From Bromus sterilis (Eukaryota; Streptophyta; Magnoliopsida; Poales; Poaceae): DNA of 64,000 nt. The DNA lies in the NCBI GenBank assembly GCA_950022295.1, contig OX465598.1:6014001-6078000 (forward strand), in the 5' to 3' direction. Both the position numbers and the translations under genes were made by a program. The notes beneath the pieces are model-generated. The model saw only the letters and a list, made by a program, of their open reading frames with translations, did not search any database and was not told where the DNA came from. The first letter of the stretch is position 1; each line of letters opens with the position of its first letter. Positions 34,318 through 45,492 of the stretch are shown one piece after another.

Positions 34318-36080
34318 ATGGCTATGTGTTCCAACTTCTATTGCAAATTATAATGCTAAACACGCTAAAGTTGAGTGTTTGCAGTCACATGCATGTTTCA
34401 AATTCAGTTTAGATGAATATTACCAATGTGACAACTGACAACACTATTCTACCTCTTCCCTCTGATACTACCTAAGTACCTACAGCTTGTTACTTTAAGC
34501 TCGTGAACTTTTCAATATGCTCAAATCAACAGAACTTTCTGTGATGTCTGAGCTTTCTTTGTGTTGTTTGTCCAGATTCCATGGAGTCGTTGTCAGATCA
34601 GCTTTCCGAGTTCAAAGTGATTGCGGCTTCGATAGCGTGGAGGTTCTCACTGTTGTGATCATTTTCTGACAAAACGGTGTGTGACAATCTATAGAAATTC
34701 TCTTGGCGGTGGTCATGTTTACATTGTTCTTGTTTTCACGCTACTTCAGGTTCTGTGACATGGATGTGGCTGCTCTCCGCGTCTACAATGTGACAGTGAG
34801 TTTCATTCAATCAAGCAATGTGGTAAAGCTAGTTGTTGTATATTTACAAGGCACATCCTTGTCTCAACTGTTAAGAGTTTGTTATTATAACAAATGAAAT
34901 CTGACAACTGGCTAAACTACTGTACTAACATAACAGAAACATGAGGACACCATAGTACAGGTCTCAAGCAAGGTAAGCGTACACAATGCCTCGGGGTGGC
35001 ACACACATGGATGACAGTGATTTGTTTCTTCGGAGATGCAGAAACGAACGGTATGAAGTCATTGCCAGTTCCAGGGCATACTTCCTTTTCTGCCGAAAAC
35101 AGATCAAACAAAAAATATATACACAAATAAGGTTTATGATGTACAGGAGAAAACAGATCTTAAAATCTGTACATGATAGCAACTAGCAACCACTGAACCC
35201 GTAAACAAAAAAGAGCAACCACTGAATGGTTGCTCTTCACAAGGAGAAAAACCTCATATCGAGAGAAGCCACTCTCTGAATATTTCTCAGTGGATTTCAA
35301 GACGTTGCAGCTTCAGATGTGCGAAGCAATGGACGCACGAGTATGATACACACATATACACCAACTTTCCACCATCGTTGTTGTCTACACAGACAGTATG
35401 AAGTGGTAAAAAAAATTATTGCATCCTGGTTATCTCCTTCCCTTCATTATTGCAGTTGATAATTCTTATTTACATGATTCACTGGTGTTTATTTTCTTGT
35501 GCTTGTGTAATTCTTATTGAAGTTCCAACTTTGTATTTCAAATTCAAATGGTAGGTACACTGAAGCGAGTGTTTGCAGTCACATGTTTCAAATTCTACGT
35601 ACTGTTTATTTTTCACATCTCATTTCTTTATGGTGACTTATCTCTGTGTGGCTATGCGTTCCAGTTCCAACTTCTATTGCAAAATTACAATGCCAAGCAC
35701 ACTGAAGCAAGTGTTTGCAGTCACACATTTCAAATTTGGCTGAGATCAATATTACTACCGTGACAATGCTATTCTGCAAGATTCTTCTCTGGTGTCTAAA
35801 ATTGATTATATCTTGTGTGTTCAGGTTCGACAGAGTTCTGCGTAATCAGATCGACATTCTTAATTCAAAGTGATTTCATCAGCTTGGAGTTCTCGCAGAC
35901 GTGATCGCATTGCCTACAAGACAATAAGATCTACATTGCTTCACCTGGCCGTGGCCATATCTATGTTTAGGTTAATTAAGTGCAAACATCAATGTGGTCC
36001 TGCGGATGATCCCTGCCTAAGAATGTGACTTTGGTAAAAGCTAGTTGTTGTGTATTTTCAAGTCAAGTTTTTTCCTCTTA
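34318..36080 (+). repeat. Diverged direct duplication in non-coding DNA
   Basis: A block 34318-34475 (GGCTATGTGTTCCAACTTC, GTGTTTGCAGTCACATG) recurs at about 35519-35600 and again at 35648-35790. A following block 34575-34660 recurs at about 35822-35920 (TTCAAAGTGATT, GTTCTC...TGATC). A third short block, AGCTAGTTGTTGTNTATTT, recurs near 34830 and 36040. No frame is conserved between copies, so this looks like non-coding or long-dead sequence. Short frames here are not supported. Confidence 0.65.
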
Positions 36081-36170
36081 ATTATTAGTGGCAAAACTGT
36101 CACAACGGAGCTGATAAGCAACGCAAGAACAGTATAAGCAGCTGGACTGCTGGAGGGACTCGGTTCTATG

Positions 36171-36189
36171 TTGTTGTTGTTGTTGTTGT
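36171..36189 (+). repeat. TTG microsatellite
   Basis: Six uninterrupted TTG units. Confidence 0.9.
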
Positions 36190-36319
36190 ATGGTGCCCTC
36201 GGGGCACAAAGTGTAGTAAGACGTTGGGCATGTTTGGTTATCTGCATTTTATGCAGAAATGACATGTTGTGTTGTCTGAGTCTGAGATGCATCTGTTTGC
36301 ACTTTTGGGGTAAGGCTAA

Positions 36320-36604
36320 GAGCAAGTACAATAAGATGACGTAGGCGGGTTATAAGCATTAAAACATAATGTTTTTGCTTAGTTGAACGAAAAAGAAGAG
36401 GAGAGAGAAGAAAAACGAGCTAAAGATTAGTAGCCAACTACAATACGTGCTTCTAGACATTTTATGAGAGTGACATGTAAGCAATATATTAATAAAGTAA
36501 TACATATTTATATCTAACTATTGTATTTGTTGGCTATAAGGTTGACTATAAATGACATGACAACATCATATAAACGGTAGTTGGCTATACTATTAATGAT
36601 GCTC
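36320..36604. mobile_element. Harbinger-type MITE, complete
   Basis: 285 bp bordered by TAA on both sides (36317-36319 and 36605-36607). The termini GAGCAAGTACAATAA and (reverse complement of the right end) GAGCATCATTAATAG share GAGCA and a similar AT-rich start. The 3-bp TAA target and short ends fit non-autonomous PIF/Harbinger elements. It has no coding capacity. Related copies lie at 41786-42429 and 44014-44037. Confidence 0.8.
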
Positions 36605-37804
36605 TAACGGGACAGTTGAATTCTCGCCTTTTCAGAACCAAGCCATGCATTGCTCTAGCCTGCACCTTGTGAAAAGCGCGGGAGATGATATGACATAACT
36701 CTCTTCCGTCTCTCCTTAACCGCTTACACTGCATTTACACCAGTCTCTCTCTCTCTCTCTCTCATATCACCCTCTATTTCTTTGATGGTTACCCTTGATT
36801 GTGTCGCCCCACTCCCATCCTCGTCGGCAACCCAATCCAGGAGCGGTGGGTTGATAGCCTCACCAAGCAAGGCATGGCCATTGATTTACAAAAATCAAAT
36901 TAAAACTAGGGTACGGTTCTATACCAGTTAGGGGCTTAGCCCATTCCCAAGCGAGCCTTGCTATACGTACGGATTTTTTTTTACAAATTACAGCTATATG
37001 GGTGAGGTGTCCTTATCTAAATCGATCACCTAAGGCCCCATTTTGAAAATCGGGATGGAGGGAGGAGAGGTTAGTGGGAAGTGGGAACGACACAGTCGTC
37101 TGCAATGGTTGGTTTGTCGAAATCACTAGTTGAGGAGTACCCCTCGTGGAAGTCACTCGTGCGTGCTTCGAGCACGCCAAGTGTCGTGTTCAAGTGTGTT
37201 TCAGGTTTTTTTAGTCCCTTCGTGTTCAACACGTGGCGGATTTCGGACGCACAGCCGCAGCCACAGACATAACCATAACGAGGGGCGCAGTCACAGATGC
37301 AGCCACGGGCGCAACCACAGACGCAATCACAGATACAACCACAGTTCGTGCGTAACCACAGTTGTTGCTTCGCATGGACGCAATCAGAACGCAACACGTG
37401 ACGAATCTAGAGCACACCGAAAAGTGACTTCCGCGGGGGCGCGCGAGAGATCACCCTCTAACTAGTCGCTCTTCTGGTTTGTCGCTTTGAATCCCAAAAT
37501 CACTAGCCGAGGGGTACCCCACGCGGAGGTCATCCGCATGCACTTCGAGCATGCCAAATGTCGCGCGAAGAGAACACAACACATGACGGCTACAGAACGC
37601 ACCGAAATGACGTCTGCCAGGAGCGCCGAAGAGGGTACCTTCTAAGTTGTTTATTTTGAGGAACCGTGGGTACCTTCTAGATGGTTCCCAGGTTTAGATT
37701 TGGCCCATTTCATCCAATCCAAAAGCAGCCCAATACAAAACTGACTGAAACCTACCAGCATTCCCACCCGAACGAAACCCTCGCCTCCGGCGCCGCCACC
37801 CACC
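36605..37804. other. Intergenic DNA upstream of the F-box gene
   Basis: It contains a CT microsatellite (36743-36763), a degenerate 12-13-bp tandem repeat of the form CACAGACGCAAC (about 37246-37345), and a diverged direct repeat: 37103-37440 against 37476-37650 (shared blocks GGTTTGTCG...AATCACTAG, GAGGAGTACCCC/GAGGGGTACCCC, TTCGAGCACGCCAA). By position the last few hundred bases should include the F-box gene promoter; I see no clear TATA box. Confidence 0.6.
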
Positions 37805-39021
37805 ATGCCGCCGCCGGTGCTGATGGACGAGCTCGTCGAGGAGGTTCTCCTCCGCCTTCCGCCGGACGAGCCCGCCTGCCTGGTTCGCGCCTCCGCCGTC
37901 TGCAAGCCCTGGCGCCGCGTCCTCGCCGGCCGCCGCTTCCGCCGTCGCTACCTCGAGTTCCACCGAACACCTCCCATCTTGGGGCTCGTCGAACATGTCG
38001 GCGGCTTCGTCCACACACCCGACCTCTTTCCTGCCCAGCCCGACCGTCCCGACGGGATTACCATGGACTGCCGCCACGGCCGCGCCCTCTTCCTCGTCAA
38101 CACCCTGGACAGGCCGATCTCCGACCTCGTCGTCTTGGATCCTATGACGGGCCACCAGCGCAACGTGCCCTGGCCGCCCCATGGCCTCTGGCTCACATTC
38201 AGTGCGGCGGTGCTCTGCGCCGCGCAAGGCTGCGACCACCACGGTTGCCAAGCAGGGCATTTCTTGGTGGCATTGGTGTCCACTGAGGTTGAGCAAACCA
38301 CATCAGGCTGGCTGTACTCGTCGGAGACTCGCGGGTGGACGGAGCTCACTTCTGCTCATCATCCCGATCTCCCCAACCCCAACCCCAGCTTCCCCTATAC
38401 CTGTAACCATGGTGCACAAGCGCCTAGCGTCCTCGTGGGCGACGCACTCTACTTCAAAAACGATGGCATCATCGAGTGCCAACTTGGCACACTCTGCTTG
38501 TCAGGGTTCCAGAAGCCGACCGATTCCGATGGGACTGTCATGGTTGGGGAAGACGGCGGGTTGGGATTCGCTGCATTGGCGGGTGTCACAAATCTAACCC
38601 TGTGGTCGAGGAGGGTGGCCGGGCCTGAGTGAACCATGCTATGGGCAAAACTCAGGGTAATCGATCTTGAGAAGCTGAACCCAGAGTTTTTCACTAATAC
38701 CTTGATGCCTGATTTCTCGACGGTCGGCTGCTTCGCCGAGGGCACCCAAGTGATGTTCATGTTCACCTTGACTGGTACCTACATGGTCAACCTCAAGTCA
38801 GGGCGAACCAGGAAGTTGTCGGCTTGTTACGGTGTAATGTTTCCCTACATGAGCTTCTACATCCCAGGTACCCTGTTCAATCCTTTGTTACAATCTGTCA
38901 GTGGTACTTAGCAACATGAACTGGAAAGAATTGCACTTACTAGTAACTACCCGTACCATAAGCATGCTGATGTACTTTTCTGAATCCTTGTGTTTCTGCA
39001 GCAATGGAAGCAGCTTTATAG
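37805..39021 (+). pseudogene. F-box protein gene with an in-frame premature stop
   Basis: ATG at 37805 in a favourable context (CACCATGCC). Residues about 7-50 are an F-box (MDELVEEVLLRLPPDEPACLVRASAVCKPWR), the part that binds Skp1 in SCF ubiquitin ligases. The remainder matches the grass F-box type with a beta-propeller-like C-terminal region (ALFLVNTL...LVVLDPMTG, GDALYFKNDG). A TGA at 38630-38632 ends the frame after 275 codons, but the same frame then continues with family-typical sequence (LRVIDLEKLNPEFF, YMVNLKSGRTRKL, YMSFYIP) to 38867. There a GT donor and an AG acceptor at 39001 join a seven-codon last exon ending TAG at 39019-39021. The gene therefore looks intact except for one nonsense codon. 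A shortened 275-residue product remains possible. Confidence 0.75.
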
Positions 39022-39349
39022 AAAGTTGGTGCTTGAAGTGTTTGGGAAGCTCAAGTTGCTGCTACTGTAAGTACTAAGCAATCGTGTTAGACATGGCACA
39101 AGGGTGGCTTAAGATATAAGTATGAGATTACTGTTGGTCTTAGACTCTTAGTCTTCATGCATGGGACTTTGTTTATGAAGATGTTGCTTTCCTGCTTAGA
39201 ATTGGTTGGAACTTTGTTTAGTAAGTTGTTGCTTCTGTGCTTGCAATCTGTAAGGACATTTCAGTCATCGTGTGATCTTGAGAATAGTGGTAGGAGCATG
39301 TCATCGAGCTAATTTGAATGTCAAAGGGCAACCAGAATCCGAGGAGCTC
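39022..39349 (+). other. Probable 3' UTR and downstream sequence of the F-box gene
   Basis: Follows the last exon. T- and G-rich, no frame. The exact polyadenylation site is not visible. Confidence 0.4.
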
Positions 39350-39545
39350 ATAAAAAAACAAATTTCAGGTGTTTGACAAACTTGATAAAAAAATCTATTC
39401 GGAGCTGATTTTATCTTTTTGCCATTATCTCACACATAAGCATCTTGGATGCCTAAAATTTCATATATATTTTTTACCATTTTTGTTGAATTTACTGTTT
39501 ATCAGTAATATATCAGCCCGGGCTCATCTCTGAATTTTCGCAGCT
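39350..39545. mobile_element. Degenerate fragment related to the insertion at 41959-42342
   Basis: GGGCTCATCTCTGAATTTTC (39522-39541) and CACATAAGCATCTT (39432-39445) match CTGGGCTCATCTTTGAATTTTCC and CATATAAGCATCTT of the foldback element at 41959-42342, in the same order. The rest has diverged beyond alignment by eye. Confidence 0.45.
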
Positions 39546-39675
39546 TTCCTGCTGAACAGAAGATGCAGTCTCTGAACGCACAAAACTGTTGGCTGGTAAC
39601 ATCTACTAATATATTGTGTATAAGTGAGATCAACAAACAAGCTGTCAGTTCCTAGGTCAAAAATAATTGGCACAT

Positions 39676-39973
39676 TTACATAGTGCCTAGCATCTTCCTA
39701 GTGTCAGCATCAGCAACTGAATCAGCCACTGACCAAAAAATGGGCGAATTGCCCAAGCTATACACCGGTCCAGATTCATGGAAGGAGCGCGCCTCTAACC
39801 AAGTAAGCTCAAGCTCATTCTTAATCACCAAGCAGTTCGCCATCATCTGGCGTTGCGGCATTGAGCGCTCCCGGACTGCGGCTTCCTCCACAGGCAGCGG
39901 TGTAGTAGCAGTCCAAGCAGCCGGCCTGGTAGAACTTGAATTCGTGCAAATACTCCACCGGCCGGCGAGTCAT
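39676..39973 (-). CDS. Possible small Cys/Tyr-rich protein gene, unrecognised
   Basis: On the minus strand an ATG at 39973 opens a 50-codon ORF (to TAA at 39821) that begins MTRRPVEYLHEFKFYQAGC and continues LDCYYTAACGG. Overlapping it in the next frame, a second ORF (39891-39676) ends with SFHESGPVYSLGNSPIFW and VADSVADADTRKMLG. Both halves have protein-like composition for their length, so they may be one small gene split by a frameshift, or two exons. Upstream on the same strand, a CT-rich tract ends at ACTACAG|GTACC (about 40538), resembling a 5' UTR exon with a splice donor. I know no family for it. It could also be chance. Confidence 0.35.
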
Positions 39974-40534
39974 TGAATGCAAATAACAGTAATATTTGTA
40001 TGCTCATATTTTCCTCTTCTCGTTCAGTCGTTGGTTTGGCAGTGCTCAAGTGAATTAGTAGTTGAATGCGAGCAATCTCCTTTTCCTTTCTCTTGTACGG
40101 CGAATAGAAGAAAAAACAGTTTCTGTACGCTATAAATCGAAAAATCTCTACATGCATGAGTGGGTTCTGCTAGCAGTCACCAATTTATGTACAGTCTTGA
40201 ATCGACGTCCCAGGTGTCGATGGAGGTCCGGTGAAAAACTGTGGCGGTTATGCATCTTCAGAACATTTCGTATGGCATCAGAAGTGTTGTCGTTCAACCA
40301 CGGTAGCTTGCTCGTCATCAGCTCGCAACCGACGTGCGATTTTGGAGTGGAAGCGCGACAGCGAGAAATTTGAAGGGTGTAATCTCCTCGCTGGATGCGG
40401 GATCTTGCGTCGAAGCCTTTTGCCTCCTCGCTGAATCTCAGCAGAACAAGTTTCTCTGACAGAAATTAGGGTATTAAGCATGCAAGATTGTAGACAATGA
40501 TGAATGGGGAACAACAAAACCGGGAAGGGGATTG

Positions 40535-41080
40535 GTACCTGTAGTTGCCTAATTCTGACGAGCTGTGGAAGCGAGAGGGGAGGGGAGACAGGGGTGGAGC
40601 AGAGCAGCTAGAAGAAAAGAAACACCCCAAAGAAAATACTCAGCAGGTAGAAGAAGCAACTGGTCAAGTGCATGTATGTAGCTATAACAGTGGCAGCACA
40701 TATGAGAACTTTCTGAACAAGTATACACCATGCATCACACGTATTAACAAAGAAAATGGAGAGAGAGAGAGAGAGAGAGAGGTGATGCAGGGGAGGGGAG
40801 CCAGGGAAGAGGCAGTGCAGGGGAGTGAGCGACAACACCCCATCGATCGAAGAAGCTCTCATATTTCTCACAACTCTCTCATCTTGTTGTTTGCTCCATC
40901 CCTTGCTCTGCTTCATCCCTGTCTCCCCTCCCCTATCTTCAATCACAAATCCTCTCTGTCTCTCTCCCTCTCTAGCACTTAGTTGGTTGTTCAGCACCTC
41001 ACAGCTCACCAGTTGCTGCCGACGCCCATGCCACTGTCATTACAAGGAAGATATCAACACTATATATATATATATATATG
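40535..41080 (-). other. CT-rich, microsatellite-bearing region, possible 5' UTR of a minus-strand transcript
   Basis: The minus strand carries pyrimidine-rich sequence, a GA/CT microsatellite (40759-40781), a TA repeat (41061-41079), and a donor-like CAG|GTACC at about 40538. Similar CT repeats are common in grass 5' UTRs. The open frames on both strands here (such as 40545-40982 plus) reflect the low-complexity sequence. Confidence 0.3.
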
Positions 41081-41785
41081 CAAGAAAGAAAGGTCCTCTT
41101 CTTCATTGGCTTGGCAGTACACTAGTACAGGAGTACTACACCCCTGTAACAAGAAGCTTGCTGGGATCCATCCATTCCATCAGTACGACCATGCCACTGG
41201 AGTACACACACGCTCAATGACCTGCTCCCTAGGTCGTCATGGTACTACTAGTAGTAGTACAACACTCAAGATATATGCGTACTGCACCCAACACAGCATC
41301 TCGCCCAACTTGTTGGATCGCTGCCCGTACCTACCGCAGCAGCCAAGCCTTTTCTTTTCTTCAGTTGCCAATTGCTATAGATGATACTCAAAGGAGGACT
41401 TTCGCCGAGGAAGGCGAAGTAAATTCTTCGTGATGAACAATAAAATTGAAAATGTAAAATGATTTTAAATGTTTTTGTGGCAAAGGTTAATACTACCTCC
41501 ATCACAGTTTATCGAGAAAATTCCTTATTTGACCCTTTTTTTAAAATCTACTTTCCTTTTTTACCCTAAACAAAAATTTCTTCTCCTTTTGACACCCAAA
41601 GTTCATTTCATTCCTTTTATGACGTTTTCATCAGTTTTAGCCACTAACCCTATTATATGTGATATGAAAAGTCTTTTTTACCCATGCATTAGTAGCCTGG
41701 AAAATTGTTGGTGCTGTAGAAAAAACATTTTCTTTGACCAAGCAACACGCACATCTCCCGATTCCTCATCCGCGTTGGCTGCTAA
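41081..41785. other. Intergenic DNA
   Basis: No gene. A Stowaway-like end (TACTACCTCCATCACAGTTTA, about 41490-41510) without a partner may be a remnant. ORFs shorter than 120 codons here have no recognisable features. Confidence 0.4.
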
Positions 41786-42429
41786 GAGCAAGTCTAATAA
41801 GGTACAGTCAGCAGGTTGTAAGGTTTAAAATATAATATTCTTGCTTCGTTAGAGGAGAGAGAAAAGAGAAGCGGGCTACAAATTAGTAGCCAGCTACAGC
41901 ACGTGTCCTACACACTTTGTGAGAGAGACATGTGGGTCATATATCAATAAAGTAATACGATGGAATCAGCGATTCGGTGTCCGGGTGCATCTGCATCCGG
42001 GTAGACTAAAAATTTTAAATAAATATGAAAAAAGCTCAAAAAAATCAAATTTTTGTGTGGTGGAAGATGTTTATGTGCGAGATATTTCTGCAAATTTTGG
42101 AGAAGTTCGGACTTCCGAAGAGCGCACGGCAAAAAAGAAAAATTTACAGTTTCTTGCACTATTTCGGGTTGAATTTTTCTTTTTTGCTGCATGCTCTCCA
42201 GAAGTCCGAGCTTCTCCAAAATTTGCAGAAACATCTCGCATATAAGCATCTTTCACCATAAATTTTTTTGAACTTTTTTCAAATATCTTTCCGAGGTTTT
42301 TTTAATAGGAGTAGATAAGCCTGGGCTCATCTTTGAATTTTCCATATTTATATCTAATCATTGTACTTGTTGGCTATATAAGGTTGACTATAGATGACAT
42401 GGCAACATCATACAGCGAGTAGTTGGCTG
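41786..42429. mobile_element. Second Harbinger-type MITE, right end lost, with a nested insertion
   Basis: It starts GAGCAAGTCTAATAAGG after TAA (41783-41785) and follows the MITE at 36320-36604 through CAATAAAGTAATAC (41945-41958), resuming at CATATTTATATCTAATC (42342) to AGTTGGCT (42429). The last about 20 bases and right TAA are missing. The gap corresponds to the foldback insertion. Confidence 0.75.
41959..42342. mobile_element. Foldback (inverted-repeat) element inside the MITE
   Basis: About 384 bp with long imperfect inverted arms. GGTGGAAGATGTTTATGTGC (42059-42078) through TTGGAGAAGTTCGGACTTC (about 42098-42116) is mirrored by the complement of GAAGTCCGAGCTTCTCCAAA (about 42200-42219) through GCATATAAGCATCTTTCACC. 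The centre is near 42150. No clear TSD was seen at the ends, so the exact borders and superfamily are open. Confidence 0.6.
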
Positions 42430-42760
42430 GACGCGAATGCATGTAAGACGGGCTATTGCATCCATGGAATCTACACCGATCGTTGTTGTCTTGGGATTAT
42501 ATCGTGTCAGGAGGTTGTCCCCTGGAGCAACAGCCTATGTTTTGTAGGTAGGTTATGTAGGCGTATATCGATGGCACGAGTGTTTCGTCCTCAGCGCATG
42601 TTGGATGCTCTGTGTGGCTCAGGTTGCCCACGTTCGGGTACGACTGAGGTGGGAAAGTGGAGATGTGATTAGTAATGGGACATTTACAATCAATTAAAGT
42701 GGTGGGTCCCGGCTCTTCATTGCTCGTCACGGGGACAAATGCTCAGCTGCTTCTCTGCCT
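42430..42760. other. Intergenic DNA
   Basis: No gene or repeat recognised. Confidence 0.4.
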
Positions 42761-43190
42761 AGGATTTTGCCCTTGTCCTCACTCTCCTCCACCCAACAGA
42801 GCGGCGCCTCAAATCGCCGCCGGTGGCAGATCTACGCCGCTCAGGTCGGTTCTTTTCTCACATGTTGCAATACTTGCTGAGTCGGTTTCTTTGGTTGGTT
42901 TCTAATCTTTCGGCGCGTTTTTTTTTCATTCGATTCCCAGATCCGTGTCGTTAGGTGCGCCGCTCGCACATACCGACATGCTGTCGGAGTCGCAGGCTTC
43001 TGCCGGCTTCGAGGGATTCGAAGCAGTCGCCGACGAGCGGACGAGTGCTTTCGCCGGTGCCGCTGGATGTGGAGATGAGCATGGGGTTCATCCCATCGAC
43101 GACCCCTCACTCAACATAGGCGCCAAGTTTGGTTGTTCCAGCCATGAACCAGCAGATAACGCTGTCACATCAGAAGCCACTAGCGGGTGA
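42761..43190 (+). CDS. Possible truncated gene: 5' UTR exon, intron and short coding exon
   Basis: A CT/GC-rich stretch (about 42761-42844) ends CGCTCAG|GTCGGTT; a T-rich segment follows and ends GATTCCCAG at 42940. These look like donor and acceptor of a 96-base intron. The next exon has an ATG at 42978 and 70 codons (MLSESQASAGFEGFEAVADE...) to a TGA at 43188. GCGG|GTGAGA just before the stop could be another donor, so the ORF may be a first coding exon whose other exons are lost. The protein is acidic and unrecognised. A pseudogene or gene fragment is more likely than a working gene. Confidence 0.35.
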
Positions 43191-44590
43191 GAGAACGGTG
43201 CGGGGGTGAGGAATAAGATGGGGGAGTGGTGTGTGGTTGCTGGGCGTGATGAATGCATCAACACGAGACCTGCAGGTCTACAGTTTTAAAAGTGACAAGA
43301 TCGCACGTACAAAGGCGATATGTGCAAGAATTCACTGTTCACTTTTAGCACGTCGTGACATGACATAAAGGCAGTCGATTGAACGTGTGCTATTGACTAT
43401 GTACTGGCAGGAATCTTACAAATTGAAAACTAATCAATATGGCTGGGCATCCAGATTAACATGTGTGGGGGTTGATAATAGCTCGACTTAATAATATACG
43501 TTAACTCGTTAGAGTCCATTAATAATATTACTTCCTCGGATCCATATTAATGAATTTAAATTTGTCTAGATAAACATGCATCTAGTCTACCTTGGTCAGC
43601 ATTAGATCGACTCCTATCAACAAAATGGCCACGTGGACCATGTGTGCTTTGCTAACTCCACTTTGCTTCCGTTGTTCCACGTGGCAAGTTTCCATCGTCG
43701 AAAGAACGTTGCTATACTTAAACATGGTTAATGTACCAGGTTAATGAATTGGGAGCCTTGGGATTCTGTTCCGTGGCGCATGGCAGGTGCACATGCTAGA
43801 CGTTCTTTCTGGTCTACTATCCTACTAGCTTCCACACGATAGCTGGTAGTGGTACATTAAGTTTTGCACATCAGCGCAAGGTTGCTTTAGCTTCGAGTGT
43901 CCCGGGATACACGGATGCATTCGGTTATACGGGGGACAGGCTAGCGGGAATACAGGGATGGCGGGGATCCACAGGAGCGTTGGACGGCAAGGATTCCATG
44001 GAGGCATATTCGGTTGGCTATACTGTTAACCATGCTCTAAGCATGGATGCAACGGCTGGGGCTGGCCACCGGCGGCAACTACCAAGCAGCAGGGGCTTGC
44101 CCACCAGCGCCGAATGGAGGCGAGAAGCCACGATGGAGGAGAGTGGCTGGGCCGCGGATGCCTAATCCACGTTATACCATTTAAAATATAACATTCGAAG
44201 TTTCTAATGATATGACTTTTATATATAATATATAAAAATCTCAGCATATAATATTATATATCTTATGTTATGTTGATTAAATTGACGACCTAAGGATATA
44301 CGCAGGTCTTATAAACTGTGATGAAGGTAGTAGTTTTTTTTCACTGCTTCTAAAATTTCAGCATGAAATGACATTCTTGGAAGTAATGAAAAAGATCAGT
44401 GCTTAAACAATGCTATTTTGAAGGCAATTTGGAGTGTTGGTTTAAAAAGTGCAAGAGCTTTTGGCTATGCATCGTGTATCATGTTTGTCTGATTGTCTCG
44501 TGTGTGTGTTCCGCCAAATAGCTACTCCAGATCGATTGAGCCAGCTGAGGCTAATAGCTTGATTCGTAGATGCATGTACAAGTTTTTACC
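43191..44590. other. Intergenic DNA with MITE remnants
   Basis: One half of a Stowaway-like element starts at TA-CTTCCTCGGATCCATATTA (43529-43550) with no visible right end. The right terminus of the Harbinger-type MITE is at 44014-44037 (TTGGCTATACTGTTAACCATGCTC followed by TAA). The rest is AT-rich with no believable gene. Confidence 0.5.
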
Positions 44591-45492
44591 CGTAGGAATC
44601 AATCTATGGCAAAAAAAATCTGTTCTAACCTTTTTGATGAACAATTCCCAATTTGACCCCTTTTTCAATAATAAAATAACATATGACCTTTTTGCTACCG
44701 CTGTCGACCCTAGCGGTAGCCTTATACACCCTATCGCCATTGGGTCTAGCAGTATTGACGGTTCAACTTGCCGTCTCCGTTAGGACGTGACACGCTGGAT
44801 AAGTGGCTACCGCCGGAAGCGGTGGTGGTAGCCCTCACTACCCTACCACCTATAGGGATGGCGTTAGCCCCTTAGCGGTTAACCGCAGCGCACGGCCCAG
44901 CTGGCTCAACCAGCCGTTTTCTTCCCTCTCGTTCGAACAGAGAAAAAGAGTGCAACCGCCTCTTTCTTCCTCTCTCGGGCCCTTCCTTGATCTCCCTCAT
45001 TTTAGCACTATTTTGGAGGATCTTGGAGGCAAAAGGAGAGCAAGGTAATCTCCTCCGCCTCCCCCAATTAGTTTTTCCCAATCCCTTCTCTTTTTCTCGC
45101 ATTATTCTTCACTAGGTGTAGTCATTTTATGATTCAAAATAAAAGAATAAGATCAATAGTTGTATTAATTAGTTGAGGAAATGGTTATTGTTAGATAGAG
45201 ATTTGTACGGTTGTTAGTTGTTAGGGTCAGTGTACGCAATTTTTAGGGTTATGGATATGATAATGAATTAGGATATGGTAATTTTTAGGGATATATATGA
45301 TAATGAATTAGGATATATTAATTGAGGAATTTGTTATTAGTATATAGTAATTCATATATGAATTTGGATTTATTATATTATGTTTGTTATATGTATGTGA
45401 ATTCATATAAGGTTGTGTTATGCACTTATGCTTATGTTCATGTAGTGAAATTGTATCGATAAATAAATTTGTTTTTATTGAAATATGTTAGG
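44591..45492 (+). other. Non-coding 5' flank of the plant-mobile-domain fragment
   Basis: It includes GC-rich sequence with TACCGC/GCGGTA motifs in both orientations (CTAGCGGTAGCC 44711, CTACCGCCGG 44807, GCGGTGGTGGTAG 44820), then a T-rich and AT-rich leader up to the ATG at 45493. The inverted motif could form a stem. Probably part of the same mobile unit as the next gene. Confidence 0.4.

Noticed and set aside
37681..38349. ORFs of 130-200 codons overlapping the F-box gene on both strands
   Set aside because: The F-box frame has a recognisable motif and start context; the others are GC-driven.
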